Assembly: GCF_028453695.1 (NCBI RefSeq)
Contig: NC_135781.1
Coordinates: 25,481,640-25,545,639 of the forward strand
Direction of reading: 5' to 3'
Source of the DNA: Augochlora pura
Taxonomy: Eukaryota; Arthropoda; Insecta; Hymenoptera; Halictidae
Length of the DNA stretch: 64,000 nt
Shown here: positions 10,279 through 20,895 of the stretch, piece by piece
Layout of the letters: each line of letters starts with the position of its first letter
Position numbering within the stretch: position 1 is the stretch's first letter
Notes under the pieces: model-generated
Database searches by the model: none
What the model saw: only the letters and a program-made list of their open reading frames with translations
What the model was told of the DNA's origin: nothing
Position numbers and translations under genes: made by a program

Positions 10279-13024
10279 GCCCGCGAACAGAGAAGAGCGA
10301 CGGAAGACGAGAACGCCAGAGCGCGAAACGATGGATCGACGCTCGGAGGATAGAGCACGATCGAAGATGGGATTAAACGTCCAACGCGCGTCGAGCTTGG
10401 GTTTTCGTTCCTTTGACGAACCATCGTCACCGAGTCATCGAGTCGCTCGATCAAACTGCCGCGCGATACTCTCCCTGCCTCGTCCGCCATTTAGCACCTT
10501 TAGAGCAAGGCTCAGTATTTCTAGTTCTATCCTTGTTTACCATTCCTCCTTAGTTTCTTGTTCGCGTCCGTTCGCTTCGCCGAGCAGAGGACTGAGTGTC
10601 GCGCAGAAGTACCCGCTGGCATCAATGCCGACGATCGGCGAGCCCTTTCTGACCTTCGGTGACATTTCCCATGACTTGCTAGACTGGAATGATTAGATCC
10701 GTTCGTATACGCCAAACTACTAAGATTTCTTTACATTGAAAATGGCCCGAGGCCAACTTATAAAGCAACGCACATTAGTTAACTCTGTCACCGCGATCCG
10801 AGGGGATGAATCAGGGATGAATAAGTCGCTGATCGTCGGCAACTCTTCATTATGGTCGAAAGTATCTTGTTCCCTTAGCTCAGGCATGGATCACAATCAT
10901 AATAACTCCGAGAGCAACAAAGTTATGCATGCATATTCGGCGCTTCATTAAGAACTCGTTACGGTCAGTTAAGGACTTACTGTGCCCACTCTTGGACATT
11001 TCATTTCCATTTCATCGAATAGAGAAGATCTTCTGTCGAATTCTCTGCAAAGTCTTTTCTTTCTAGATTGCCCATGCCTGGGCCCTTTCGCCCAACGAAC
11101 CGCTACCGAATCGAGGAATATTGATCGAACGGTGGTCCGCTAGCTTCGCTTGTAAACTCCCGGTTTGGTTAGTTTGTTTGGTGGTCCATCTATCCGAGCG
11201 TAAAGTCGCTATTTCAACAAAGATGCCTCGAGGCCGCCGGCGTCCAAGTACTACTCGATAGACCCTAAGTTGTGTCAGCAGGCAGCTTGATCGTACATTT
11301 AGCCCGCCTAGTTGTAGAAAACGCTACGTAGTGCGTAGGATAGATAAGTGTATCTCTTCGATAAGACCTCCGACCGGGGTGTCCGTGTCCAGCTCTTTGG
11401 CTCGGGCCCTGGTCAGTTTTCGCGACGAACAATAACAGAATCAAAGAACGCAAAGAAATCAAAGCCGTTGAACGCTCTTATATCGAATCGAACTTGAAAT
11501 TGTTGAACGATCGGTCGCTACAGTCGAATGGGGACTGTGCCGTCGAATCTCGAGATAATAGTATTTTTCCTATACGAAAAGAATACGGCGGAACCGGGTG
11601 TCCATCATCGATCGTCGAAAATTTTCTCGCGCCGGTTTCAATCATTAAATCACTGTTGACGAATCTCTCGCGATCCGGATATACGAATGGCAGAAGAATC
11701 GAATGGAATTCTCGTAGAAAGTACACCCGCGGCGTGGGACCGTCGATCGGGCGGTTCAGTTCAAGCAGACAAATGAGAGAATGATATGGATGGTAGTATT
11801 TTTTTAAACACGTTTGACCAAATGAAATCGCCTACGGCTCTTTCAGAATTGATGGGTCTGTGATAGGTAGCCTTCGAGTACTACAGAATTCGCAACAAGG
11901 TGCTAGAAATCTCTTTCTGTTTCGAGGATTTCCTATTTTGGTACGTAGATGTTAACGCACACTCGAACTTCGGACGGTCTCTTCGTTCCAGTGTTGTCTC
12001 CTTGGTTGCGCGGAGTCGCATCGATCCATAATCGGGTCCCTCGTTGTCAAGGCAAAAGGGGTTCCTAAAATCGACACCAATAATCGCAACTGTGCGATTA
12101 CAACTAACTCTATTTATTTTCAAGTCGATATATTTGAGGATTTTGAGTTCTAAAGAATTTAAAAGCATTGGTGAGTGCTTGCACGGCAGTATGTTTTCGT
12201 GTTTTTAAGGGCTATTACGTTGTAGGAGCTTTCTGAAATTAAATTATATACAACGTAGAATTGTAAATATTAAAATGGTCAGTTCGATATTTTTGAAAAA
12301 TGGATAGGCCATTTTAAAAATAAGTGGCTTATTTGATCTACGAATTAGATTCCTTTTCGTTTTTATCTAATCCTACAAAGATTAACAAAACGATCCGAGA
12401 AACTTCGAAGTTTACTAAAACTCAAGATTTTTATAATTTCACATCCATGTTTGCGGATATTTGGCGTCGATTTATGGGATCCCCGAGCCTTCTGTTTTTC
12501 CTCTTTTTCTCCCCGGTCCGTTCAGTTTCGGAACGTCAATGAACGACAGCATTCACGCACTTCACCGGCCAAGCAATTCGGTCGTAGCCTAAGATGTTCT
12601 ACATATTTTCATATAAACGCGAGTATGAAGGGAAAGAGCGGACAAAGTACGTGTATCGTTTAGAGGTTTAGAGAGCGTGCACGCGTATATCGTATTCTAC
12701 GTCTAATATATTCATACGGTAAGAGACCGCTGTGTCTATGGGTAAGGATTTTCGTGGGAACGAGTCTTCGAGTCGCGAGAAATATTTGCTTCCGGATTTC
12801 ATTCGTATTCATAATCTCAGACGCAGCGTGGTTCGCGCCAGGGTTGGACCAACAAATTGATTTTTCATTCAGATGCTTTCAGTACAAACTAATCAAATCA
12901 AATACAAAAATGAAACTTTTGTTAACTATATACATATATATGTTATTATCGAATGAAAGATGAAAAGAGTTACGTTCGAAGAACTTTTCCCAACTCTGGT
13001 TCACGAAATCAGGACGCTCGGACA

Positions 13025-13247
13025 TTAACACGGGAACTACCAAACCAGTCAGAATGTCTGGTTTCTGAGTTTGTCTTTCATAACTGCTGATACTACAGAA
13101 ACGTTTTGCTAGAAAGTTTTACACGAACGTCTTAGTTCAAGCACGTATTATAATAAAAACGTAGGGAGTTCGAATAAATGCAATCTTGCCACTATTATGA
13201 AACTATATACATTGGTCACGTTTAGGGCTCGGTAGTTCTGGTGTTAA
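13025..13247. mobile_element. TTAA-flanked MITE, piggyBac-like target duplication
   Basis: The left end reads TTAA-CACGGGAACTACC and the right end GGTAGTTCTGGTG-TTAA. The 13-bp termini are inverted repeats with 11 matches, and a TTAA lies at each border, as expected for piggyBac-superfamily targets. The interior is about 215 bp with no coding capacity, so it is a non-autonomous element. A second, more diverged right-end fragment lies at 25883-25930. Confidence 0.7.
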
Positions 13248-14752
13248 CTGCGACCGCTGATTTGTTGTCACTAATCTGCAGATTTGCGTAAATATATTGA
13301 CAATTTGAGAAGTTTTAGCGAGCTTCTCTTGCTTCCAAGCGAAAGAAAACGCGAGAAATCGGCAATGCAGTGACGGCAAATCGGAAGCCGCAGATCGGTC
13401 AACACGTTTCACGAAAGTACAGTGCCAAACGCTGCCCCATTCTCTTCGAGAAACAAGCACAAAGGAATTTCCCCGTAAAACGAACGGCTTCTCATTACGG
13501 TCTAAGGACGGCTAGGCTCGTAGCCAGTTTCCATGGTGTTTCATTATCGTTTTTATACGAATCTCGTTGTATCCCGAGTTTATGGTAAACGTACATATAT
13601 TCGCTGTCGAGATAACGAGCGCACCAACTTATGGTCGCTCACTGCGGTGAGCTATATCTTCCAAGGAATCCCGCGCACTGTGCCGCGCCGCTTCGATCGA
13701 GATAAGTTCCATTTTCGCTGCGTACACGCGTTGCGTGTCGATCGGCGACAGAATCGTTGGTCCGCTTCTAGTCCTCGGTATTACGTCTATAATCGTAAGT
13801 GTTACTAATCCCCGGTTCTAGTCAGCTCATTTAGTTTTTTTTTCTCGTATCCCGCTTGAGGGGGCGTGTTCCGTTTTACGTCGACTTTGGGAATTTGTCC
13901 CCCATAAAACCACGGAACCTTTTTCTACGGAGCTTTGTATGGAGTTTCGTCCGTGGTCCAACGGCACTCGTAAATTTCTCTACGAAGAAAAAATCAAAAT
14001 TAGGTTTGCCGTGTAGGCGATCAAGCGGAAGTATCCGCAGCAGACGATTTCCCCAGCACCGTTGGCCTAAAATCGTTGCGTTTTTCAAAATTTTGGAAAT
14101 TTTCTGATAGTATCGTAGAGATGCATTTTTGACATTTCACTGTTTGAGATGACACCAGATAACGTCGATCCGGAATACCCTCTCGAGTCGTGTGACACGT
14201 TAATTAGGCCCGTTACTTAATCTCGTCTTTTTAGTTTGCCTATGTTCCTCGTCTCTTCCGCTTACTTCCGTCGAATCGACGTCGTCGTTTAATCGACTGT
14301 TTCGAGCGCTGACGGGTTTCCGTGGTTTCCCCAATCAGTATTACTTCGATCAGGATCGAAGAAGACGCGTCAGCGCATCGGATCGAATCGCAACCGTAAG
14401 ACTGGATCTACACGATAATTTATCATTCGTCTATCTTGACGACGTCCTTCGCTGCAACAAACCGCTGCCGCGGTTCTCGTTTTTCCTTTTGTTTTATCTT
14501 TTTTTTTTTAATTATTATTCCTCTATCCGACGATTAGTTTGTCGCTTCCGTTTAGAGGCTGCATCGTCGATTTTACTATCGTTGACACGATAGTAGATGA
14601 GACGCGTGATAACGAGACCGAACAGAACAAAATCATTCCGTTGCATTAGCTTGTATAATTGTATAATTTTTGTAAAGATTTGAAAGGTACAACGAGTGAA
14701 TGAATGCGCGTGTAAAAGAAGGAGTAAATAGTGCGTATATATGTATACATAT

Positions 14753-14815
14753 ATTATTATTATCATTATTATTATTAATATTATTATTATTATTATCATT
14801 ATTATTATATTATAT
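14753..14815. repeat. ATT/TTA microsatellite
   Basis: This is a run of ATT and TTA trinucleotides with ATC interruptions. It explains the artefactual Leu/Ile-rich open frames on both strands here. Confidence 0.95.
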
Positions 14816-16019
14816 CATACTACATTGTATGAACACAGATATATGCTACGTTGAAGCTACATCCCACTTTGGACATATTTTTGTTTCTCAAATTGTACTT
14901 AAACGAATTAATGAGCTTGAATCGATCGCTCTGAAAAAAATCGGTGCTTCGTTTATTTTTATCTTGTTGTTTTTTGTAAGCTTAAGCTTTTTTCTACGAT
15001 CGTCGAGATAGGAAAGCTTTTCTTCCTATTCGATTTCCGTTCCTCCGATCGATCGCCAATCAGATCCGCCGATCGATCCGTGGAAACGTATTACAATATC
15101 TTGCCTCTTTAAATGGCCATTGTTGGGTCGTCGAACGAGTTCACGGATTTCGCTAATAAAACTTAGATTAATCCTTGATCGCCGAGCTGGACTCTGGGCC
15201 AACTTCTTCGTTTCATAAATTTGACCTTCTAAACATCTGTGTCAATTTGGCTTATGTACTTATTTGCGATAACTAGACTGAACTACAGATCTAAATGGAA
15301 AATATCTTTTTATACTTTCATGGATCCCGAAGAATGTAATATTATTTTTAGTCTAGCGATAGCTTTGTAGATAGATTTGTTGTTTATTAAAAGTATTTAA
15401 TGGTCTATCAGACTCCATATCGACGTAGAGGGTTGATCGAGAAGCGTTAGTATTAATTGCGACGCCTTGTCCCTCGTTCATATCATTTTGTAAAACGATT
15501 CCTCGACGAACGGTGAACCCGTTCGCGCCCAATATCTGAACCGCGACGCACAATGAGAATTTACAACTGCCAGACCTAAATATTTACGAATCGCGACCGG
15601 TCAGACTATTCCGATCGGTCTCGAACAATCACTTTGGTCGTTGGAAAGCATTTTGCATTCGAGAAACGTACTCTGTAACATCGATTGTACGACTAACCGA
15701 TAACGATTGTAACACTATTTCCACTGATAATAAAATATTCTTTTGGTAAAATTGATGCTGAATGACGATACTCATCTCGACAGTCATCTCAGATGCATCG
15801 CAAACAGAATCAGATTCAGCACGATATCACACTCTCATAAACACGGTCTCGATATTCGTCAACGCCCAGAAATGCTTCAGACACGTACACGAAATTACAC
15901 TGTTCACGATACTTGTCACGATTCACGTTTAACCTTGCTGCACCCTTCGAGCGTGACACACGTATCGATGAAAAATTCTGTATGCGTTTCTCAAGTAAGG
16001 TATTATTTTCGGAGTGCTA

Positions 16020-16200
16020 AAAATGTGATTATGGATTTCATGAGAATTTAATCGGAGGAATTAGAAGGATTTAATGGTTTTATTACGTTGATTTTAACTT
16101 GTCGAAATTATTGAAGGAAATAATTTATTTTTTATTTAATTCCTGTTTCTTATAATCCTCTTTGAAAATGATTGATTTGTATAAAGATCCGCAGTCTAGA
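16020..16200. mobile_element. Probable MITE of the AGACTGCGGAT family
   Basis: The right end (16178-16200, ATAAAGATCCGCAGTCTAGA) is the reverse complement of the left end of the copy at 62545, with two or three differences. About 150 bp upstream, ATGGATTTCATGAGAATTT (from about 16031) resembles the opposite terminus. Size fits the family at about 180-215 bp. Confidence 0.5.
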
Positions 16201-16288
16201 GATTGAGAAAAGAACAACAGCGTTAAATGAATGAAGAGGCAGCAAGGTTAAAAGTCAGTCACGTTTGAATGACTATCATTAACTTTCA

Positions 16289-16621
16289 TTGTCTCATATC
16301 GTATTATCCAAAAAGGAACAGGCAGTTGCAATATCTTATGAAGAAGTAACTGTTGAAGATGATGGACCAAATTTGTTCTGGCTTGTACTGATACTGTCCA
16401 AGCTTCTCTTCAAAATGCTTCAGCAATTGATAATCCTACACAAGCATCCCCAATCACAATACCGACACAAAAATTTTCAGAATACTTCCAGTACATACAA
16501 GCCAATACAAAACGTAAAGATCTTCAGCAGTTTCTCTAACCCATTGAAACTGTCTATGGTAACAAACCTGTACCATGCAATCATTGCTCTGTATTTTTAT
16601 ATTGAATCTCCAGCGATGTTT
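16289..16621 (+). pseudogene. Coding-like segment with frame breaks, family unknown
   Basis: One frame reads SYEEVTVEDDGPNLF. After a shift of frame near 16379 another reads ASAIDNPTQASPITIPTQKF and SEYFQYIQANTKRKDLQQFL, then a stop, then KPVPCNHCSVFLY. The composition is protein-like across the shift, suggesting an old retrocopy or decayed exon. It stops at a donor-like GTAAGT (16622) and lies about 40 bp upstream of the far Lrch exon. I do not recognise the parent protein. Confidence 0.3.
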
Positions 16622-16662
16622 GTAAGTTAAAGATAAATTATTCCGACGATGATTGTTTGCAG

Positions 16663-16812
16663 AATTTGGTGTGCTGCGCTAGCGACGTTCTTGAGGGTGG
16701 CAGAGGCGTGGTACGCGTGGCGGTGACGGTGTCGGAGCTGCTGAGGTTCCATCAAACGCGATCGCCTCTGCAAACGTCCTCGTCGACCGTGCCGAACCAC
16801 GTGCCCGCTTAG
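16663..16812 (+). CDS. Lrch: Lrch alternative terminal exon B: canonical CH domain end
   Basis: It follows a TTGTTTGCAG acceptor and starts in phase 0. It encodes NLVCCASDVLEGGRGVVRVA then VTVSELLRFHQ, matching the final CH helix of LRCH proteins (LRCH3: EQLCLPLHILEEKG...VAVTVQALL). It ends with a 15-20 residue Ser/Thr/Pro tail and a TAG stop, 49 residues in all, with no hydrophobic anchor. It joins the exon ending at 9308 across a 7354-bp intron, much longer than any other intron of the gene. Confidence 0.93.
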   Translation, partial: NLVCCASDVLEGGRGVVRVAVTVSELLRFHQTRSPLQTSSSTVPNHVPA

Positions 16813-19800
16813 CGCCAGACGATATAATCGAGCCCGAGGGACTCGACCGGGTCGATCGGGCCCAGGAAAAAGGAGGACCCGGCTGCCACGTTTTCCTTGC
16901 GGTGGAACGGCGCGATGGAACTGTGGAGCAACGGGGCCCCATGCTGGCGCGTGCCCCACAAAGACCGGCAGTCCCCTCCGCTCGATGCCACCACGGACTG
17001 AAACGATCGTTGGTCGCACGATCGCGATCCCTGGTGGCCACCAGTGATCCCGCTCGATCGTGACCCCGCATGATCGGTCGAGTCTCCGGGAAGAAACCAG
17101 AAAGACCACCACGATGACGACAGAGACTCAATTTTATACTTCTCCCTCGTTCCGCGCGCAGCGAGAACCACCCAGGCTGTAGAATAGTCGAGGATAGACT
17201 GTGCGATCAAACCATGACATTCGATTAGGTGTACGAAACTTTTGTATCGGAGGACAGGCGTATCTTTGTACGGAGGAGGGAAAGGACTAGCGTATAATTA
17301 GCGGCGGAGGCCACTCGTCGAGAAACCGAGGGCCGATGCTAGAAAATCAAACAGCGATAGATCTCGACATTCGGCATACCACCACTGGCAGGAAATGTTC
17401 GATCGTGAATATGGTTGATGCTAGATTGATTTTAGTGTTTAAGAAGTTTATATGATAGAAAGATGGCAAATGCTTTCGTGCTTCTATCACGTATGCTAGG
17501 TATGCAAACAAATTTCTGCACTTTGTGTCTGCACCTAGTGAAACGATACACTGCCTATGGGCTTGGGAAAGTGATTTGATACGTATCTAAATCTCTAAGC
17601 AATAGGCATTGCCTTTTTTAGACTAATGTTGAACACGTTTGTTCTTCTGTTAGCACTCGTTTCATGTATGACGAACCTCATCGTCGCCGCAAAATCACTG
17701 AATAATTATTAAAATCGATTTGCTCGATCAAATGCATCTTGCCAGGGGTGCACTCTCGCTTTCTGTTAGGAATTAATCGCGCGACGTTTCTATATCGTAA
17801 CGTGTTACAATACTCGAATCAAAACCGCGAAGACATCGAAATTCTCTCGACGTGCAGACCATCCCCCCGACCAAAAACCCGACGTACCTCAACCAACATC
17901 AATGAAACCCCCTAGTAACCCACCGTTCGGTTTCTCCGTTCCATTTGGTATTCGAGGATTTGATTAATAGACGACAAGCACACCCAACGAGGAAGCTGGA
18001 CTTTTGCCTGTGTTCTCTTAGTCTCGAAGCAAAAATGTAAACGTGATTGACAACAGCAAGTTAGACAGGTCTCCACGTGAAACCGTTGGTAAGTTAGTTA
18101 GGAATTTTTCAATGCGAGTCGCCGATGATGATCGTCGACGACGACCCCCGTCGAAGGATCGTCCTTGAATCATTCGATCGTGCGTTTACATATAGTTAAG
18201 GCCTAGGTGTTAACTGATTTCACGTGAGCCGAGAGGATTGCAATTCTATTGTACCGCGTTGACGAACGCCCCTAATTATAATTTTCGAAACGACGCGTCT
18301 CTCGTTATCGAGCTCCTCGATATCGAGCGCCGCCGGGTTTTAGTAATAATCATCGCAACGAGAACCCCGTTAGGTGCTAAGTGTAATTATCCTTACATAC
18401 CCCGCGTCGCAAGGTTCGTTTACGATCGTTTATTTCGTTTCCTTCCTTCTTTTCGTTCGACGAGTGATCGCGCAAGGAAAACTCGAAGGATCTCACGTGT
18501 CGTGATCGACCAGGAACCGAGCGTTCGTACCTCGGTGTCCTGCTGGTGGCCGGTACATTTTAAATTTTATTTTTCCCGCGTGATTCTTTGCTAATCAAAA
18601 TCGCAGGGTCGCGACCCACTGGCGAGACACCGACCATAGATGAGTATACTGTGTATTCGTATTTATTGTGCCAAAGATGTACGTTAATTTCTCTCTATCT
18701 CTCTGTGTCTCTATGTAATGCGGACAAGTCTTTTCACGTAAGGGGTAGCTCTCGAAAATTGTCTCGAAGGGAGGAACAGCACTGCCAGAACGTCGAGCTT
18801 CTTCGACCGTAGATTCCTGCTTCGAATCGGTTCGGGTGGAATGCGTTTATTTTTCTATTCTGAACCGTCTCCTTCTTTTCTTTTTAGATTTATTCCCCTA
18901 TTACCAGTTCATCTTCTTTCTCCCCAGAGTTTTCTGAACTCGTCAACCTACAATTCACGGTGTCCTTTTTCGTTTCGATTTCGTTCGATTAGAACGCTTT
19001 GATTTTTGACTATATGTATATTCCGAACTATCTACCATTTTTGTTTCAGTTTAATTTGTTTCTTAATCCCCAGTTCTACTTCTTTTTCTGACTGATCCTG
19101 ACTGTTCATACTCACATCCACAGTGTATAGTTTCATTCTTTGGTCTCAGTTGACGGTCACGGTGTTCAAAATCACGAACTCCAGGTGTTCCTACCCGCTC
19201 GAAACCGAAGGATTCCCATTTTTCGTTGAATCGGACGAGGAAGGACACGCCATCAAAACGTTTGGAGCATCCTGAAGCTCCGTCACGGACAGTATTATCA
19301 CAGGCCCACCGAAAAACCGAAGCACTTTTAGCCCTTGATCGCAGAGAGACCTAGATCCCTGATATCCGACCGGTCTCTCCATGCTCGAGGAGAAGCTGAT
19401 CTGTTCCAAATGCTTGCTCGCCCGATTGATAATTTTAAATACACCGCACGTAATATATTTAAAAAAAATTACAGGAAACAGTGTATAAAATAAATCGAGA
19501 AAATCTCCGCATGTCTAATCGATGTCGTTATTTGTATGGGGTCCCTTTCCCATAGCCAGAAAAGATCCTGCCGAACTAAGAATTAGCAATGAGAAATAGA
19601 ACTACGAATTAATGGGTACATATTGGTTTTAAGTGCATATGTTTTAAGTATAAAAAGTAGTTGAAGAATGAATAATAAATTTTCTTCTCAATGTTTCTTT
19701 TTATACTAAACTTCAACGAGCCGTTCATTATGTTCCGCAATGTTTTCATAAATTTTCATATACGATATCGATGCAAACAGATCCTCCTGGATAATTTTGC

Positions 19801-19847
19801 AGCCTTGGTTTTGGTTTTTATACTCTAATTTTACTATCATTAATGTT
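16813..19847 (+). other. Lrch long-isoform 3' UTR and intergenic DNA
   Basis: CpG-rich DNA to about 17400, then mixed, with no supported gene. Possible poly(A) hexamers are ATTAAA near 17708 and AATAAA near 19489 and 19673. The minus-strand open frames at 16627-17210 are antisense shadows of the terminal Lrch exon and its UTR. Confidence 0.5.
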
Positions 19848-20110
19848 TCCAGGCGACCTTGCACTGTGCACACGCGGAAGAATAGTGGCGCCGTATGCCG
19901 AGAAGAATTGAAACTCATTTCGATGTTCACACAGCGCTAATTGGTATAATGGCCAAACGCTCAAACTATTAGCCAAACTACCGACAGTCAATTTTGGCTA
20001 ACAGTTTGAGCGTTCTGCCACCACCTAAATTGGCGCTGTACGGACCTCGAAATAAGCTTCATTATTTCTCCACAAGGGGTGCTACAGTCGCCTTGTGTTT
20101 AATGTTGAAG
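19848..20110. mobile_element. Foldback element with long inverted-repeat arms
   Basis: The strongest part is 19931-20040. The left arm has CAGCGC(T)AATT, AACGCTCAAACTATTAGCCA; the right arm has the reverse complement (TGGCTAACAGTTTGAGCGTT, AATTGGCGCTG) around a loop of about 11 bp. Similarity continues outward (CATTTCGATGTTC on the left against GGACCTCGAAATAAG on the right), so the arms reach roughly 120 bp each. There is no coding capacity. A foldback MITE or palindromic insertion is likely; exact borders and any target duplication are unclear. Confidence 0.7.
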
Positions 20111-20442
20111 TGGCTCGTGCTTTTCAAAGTTAATTAAAATAGAAAATGGGAATATCAAATGTATATATAGGAAAATATCAAGTAATAAATTTGATTATTC
20201 GACACGGCACCGATTCCAAGAATTCCAGAGAATTAGATACCCATTATAGTATCAGATGTTATGATTGCCAGATAATAGACAGCTCTTATGTTACCAATTA
20301 CCAGCGAAATGGTTCCCCAGGTTTTTTGTTATTGTGTTCGATGTAAGAGTATCCTATTTACTATATTATTGTTACACATCGAAGGACGCCATTGTCTATT
20401 CTACGCTAGGGAAAATCACATTTAGTTTTATAATGTATCTCG

Positions 20443-20895
20443 TTGACTTCATGTCTCATTTCAGATCAAATCTATTCAAAACATGAAACTAGCATAATAA
20501 TCTCTTCACATAAATCTTTTCCAATGAACCCTCATACGTTCTCTGTTTTCTTCAGAATGTTAAAAAATAAATACAATATAAAGACAAAGCAGTACGTCCC
20601 AATAATTCAGAATTATGGACCACGTGAAATATTTCAGAAGTACAACGACAATGAAAAGAAGGAAACATTCCGAGGTCAAGGGACCGCAAGATCATATCAG
20701 GGTGAACAACCTCTCCTTCTTCTCAAGATGGCGATCTTCCAACTGAACTACAGACACTTATTCCAGAATCGCCTCGGTGTCAACAAAAAATCGTCGCCAG
20801 GATCTTATGATCGCACTCGTCAAGGCCACCGGAACAATACCAAGAACCCGGGATCACCATCCCGAGTGAGATCTCGCAATGAGCAGCCGCCGTAG
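20443..20895 (+). other. 150-codon open frame, function unknown
   Basis: An uninterrupted frame contains YNIKTKQYVPIIQNYGPREI and ends in a basic, Asn/Arg/Ser-rich tail. No domain was recognised and the start codon is not distinctive. It contains LFQNR, but the surrounding residues are not a homeodomain recognition helix. It is possibly a decayed or chance frame. Confidence 0.2.

Larger units (their letters stand above)
10279..16622 (+). other. 3' UTR of short Lrch isoform / long last intron of the other isoform
   Basis: No supported exon lies between the two terminal exons. Candidate poly(A) hexamers (AATAAA) occur at about 13152 and 13173, and again near 15155 and 15729; an earlier site may use a variant hexamer. 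CpG-rich DNA at 10279-11790 grades into AT-rich DNA. The stretch contains a TTAA-flanked MITE (13025-13247), an ATT-rich microsatellite (14753-14815), a MITE relic (about 16020-16200) and a decayed coding-like segment just before the next exon. Confidence 0.5.
5367..16812 (+). other. Lrch: Lrch gene body (5' end missing), two alternative C-terminal exons
   Basis: This is an LRR plus calponin-homology protein of the LRCH family, whose members are cytoplasmic or membrane-associated scaffolds linked to cortical actin, septin and DOCK signalling. Eleven shared exons (5367-9308) join without phase conflict. Exon 10039-10278 or exon 16663-16812 then completes the protein, giving about 723 or 693 visible residues. 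Order: about eight LRRs, a conserved DSGY...DKRWS segment, a Ser/Asn/Pro-rich linker, and a CH domain with LTDGVVLCHLANHVRPRS and IHVPSPAVPKL. Vertebrate LRCH3 has the same order and near-identical CH sequence. The N-terminal exon lies outside the window or was missed. Splice sites are GT-AG throughout; introns are short except the last. Confidence 0.96.

Noticed and set aside
16627..17210. Minus-strand open frames of 130-160 codons
   Set aside because: They lie antisense to the canonical last Lrch exon and its CpG-rich 3' flank, with no domain. They are shadows.
20746..20790. LFQNR-like peptide resembling a homeodomain recognition helix
   Set aside because: The Trp and the following basic residues are absent and no upstream homeodomain helices are present.
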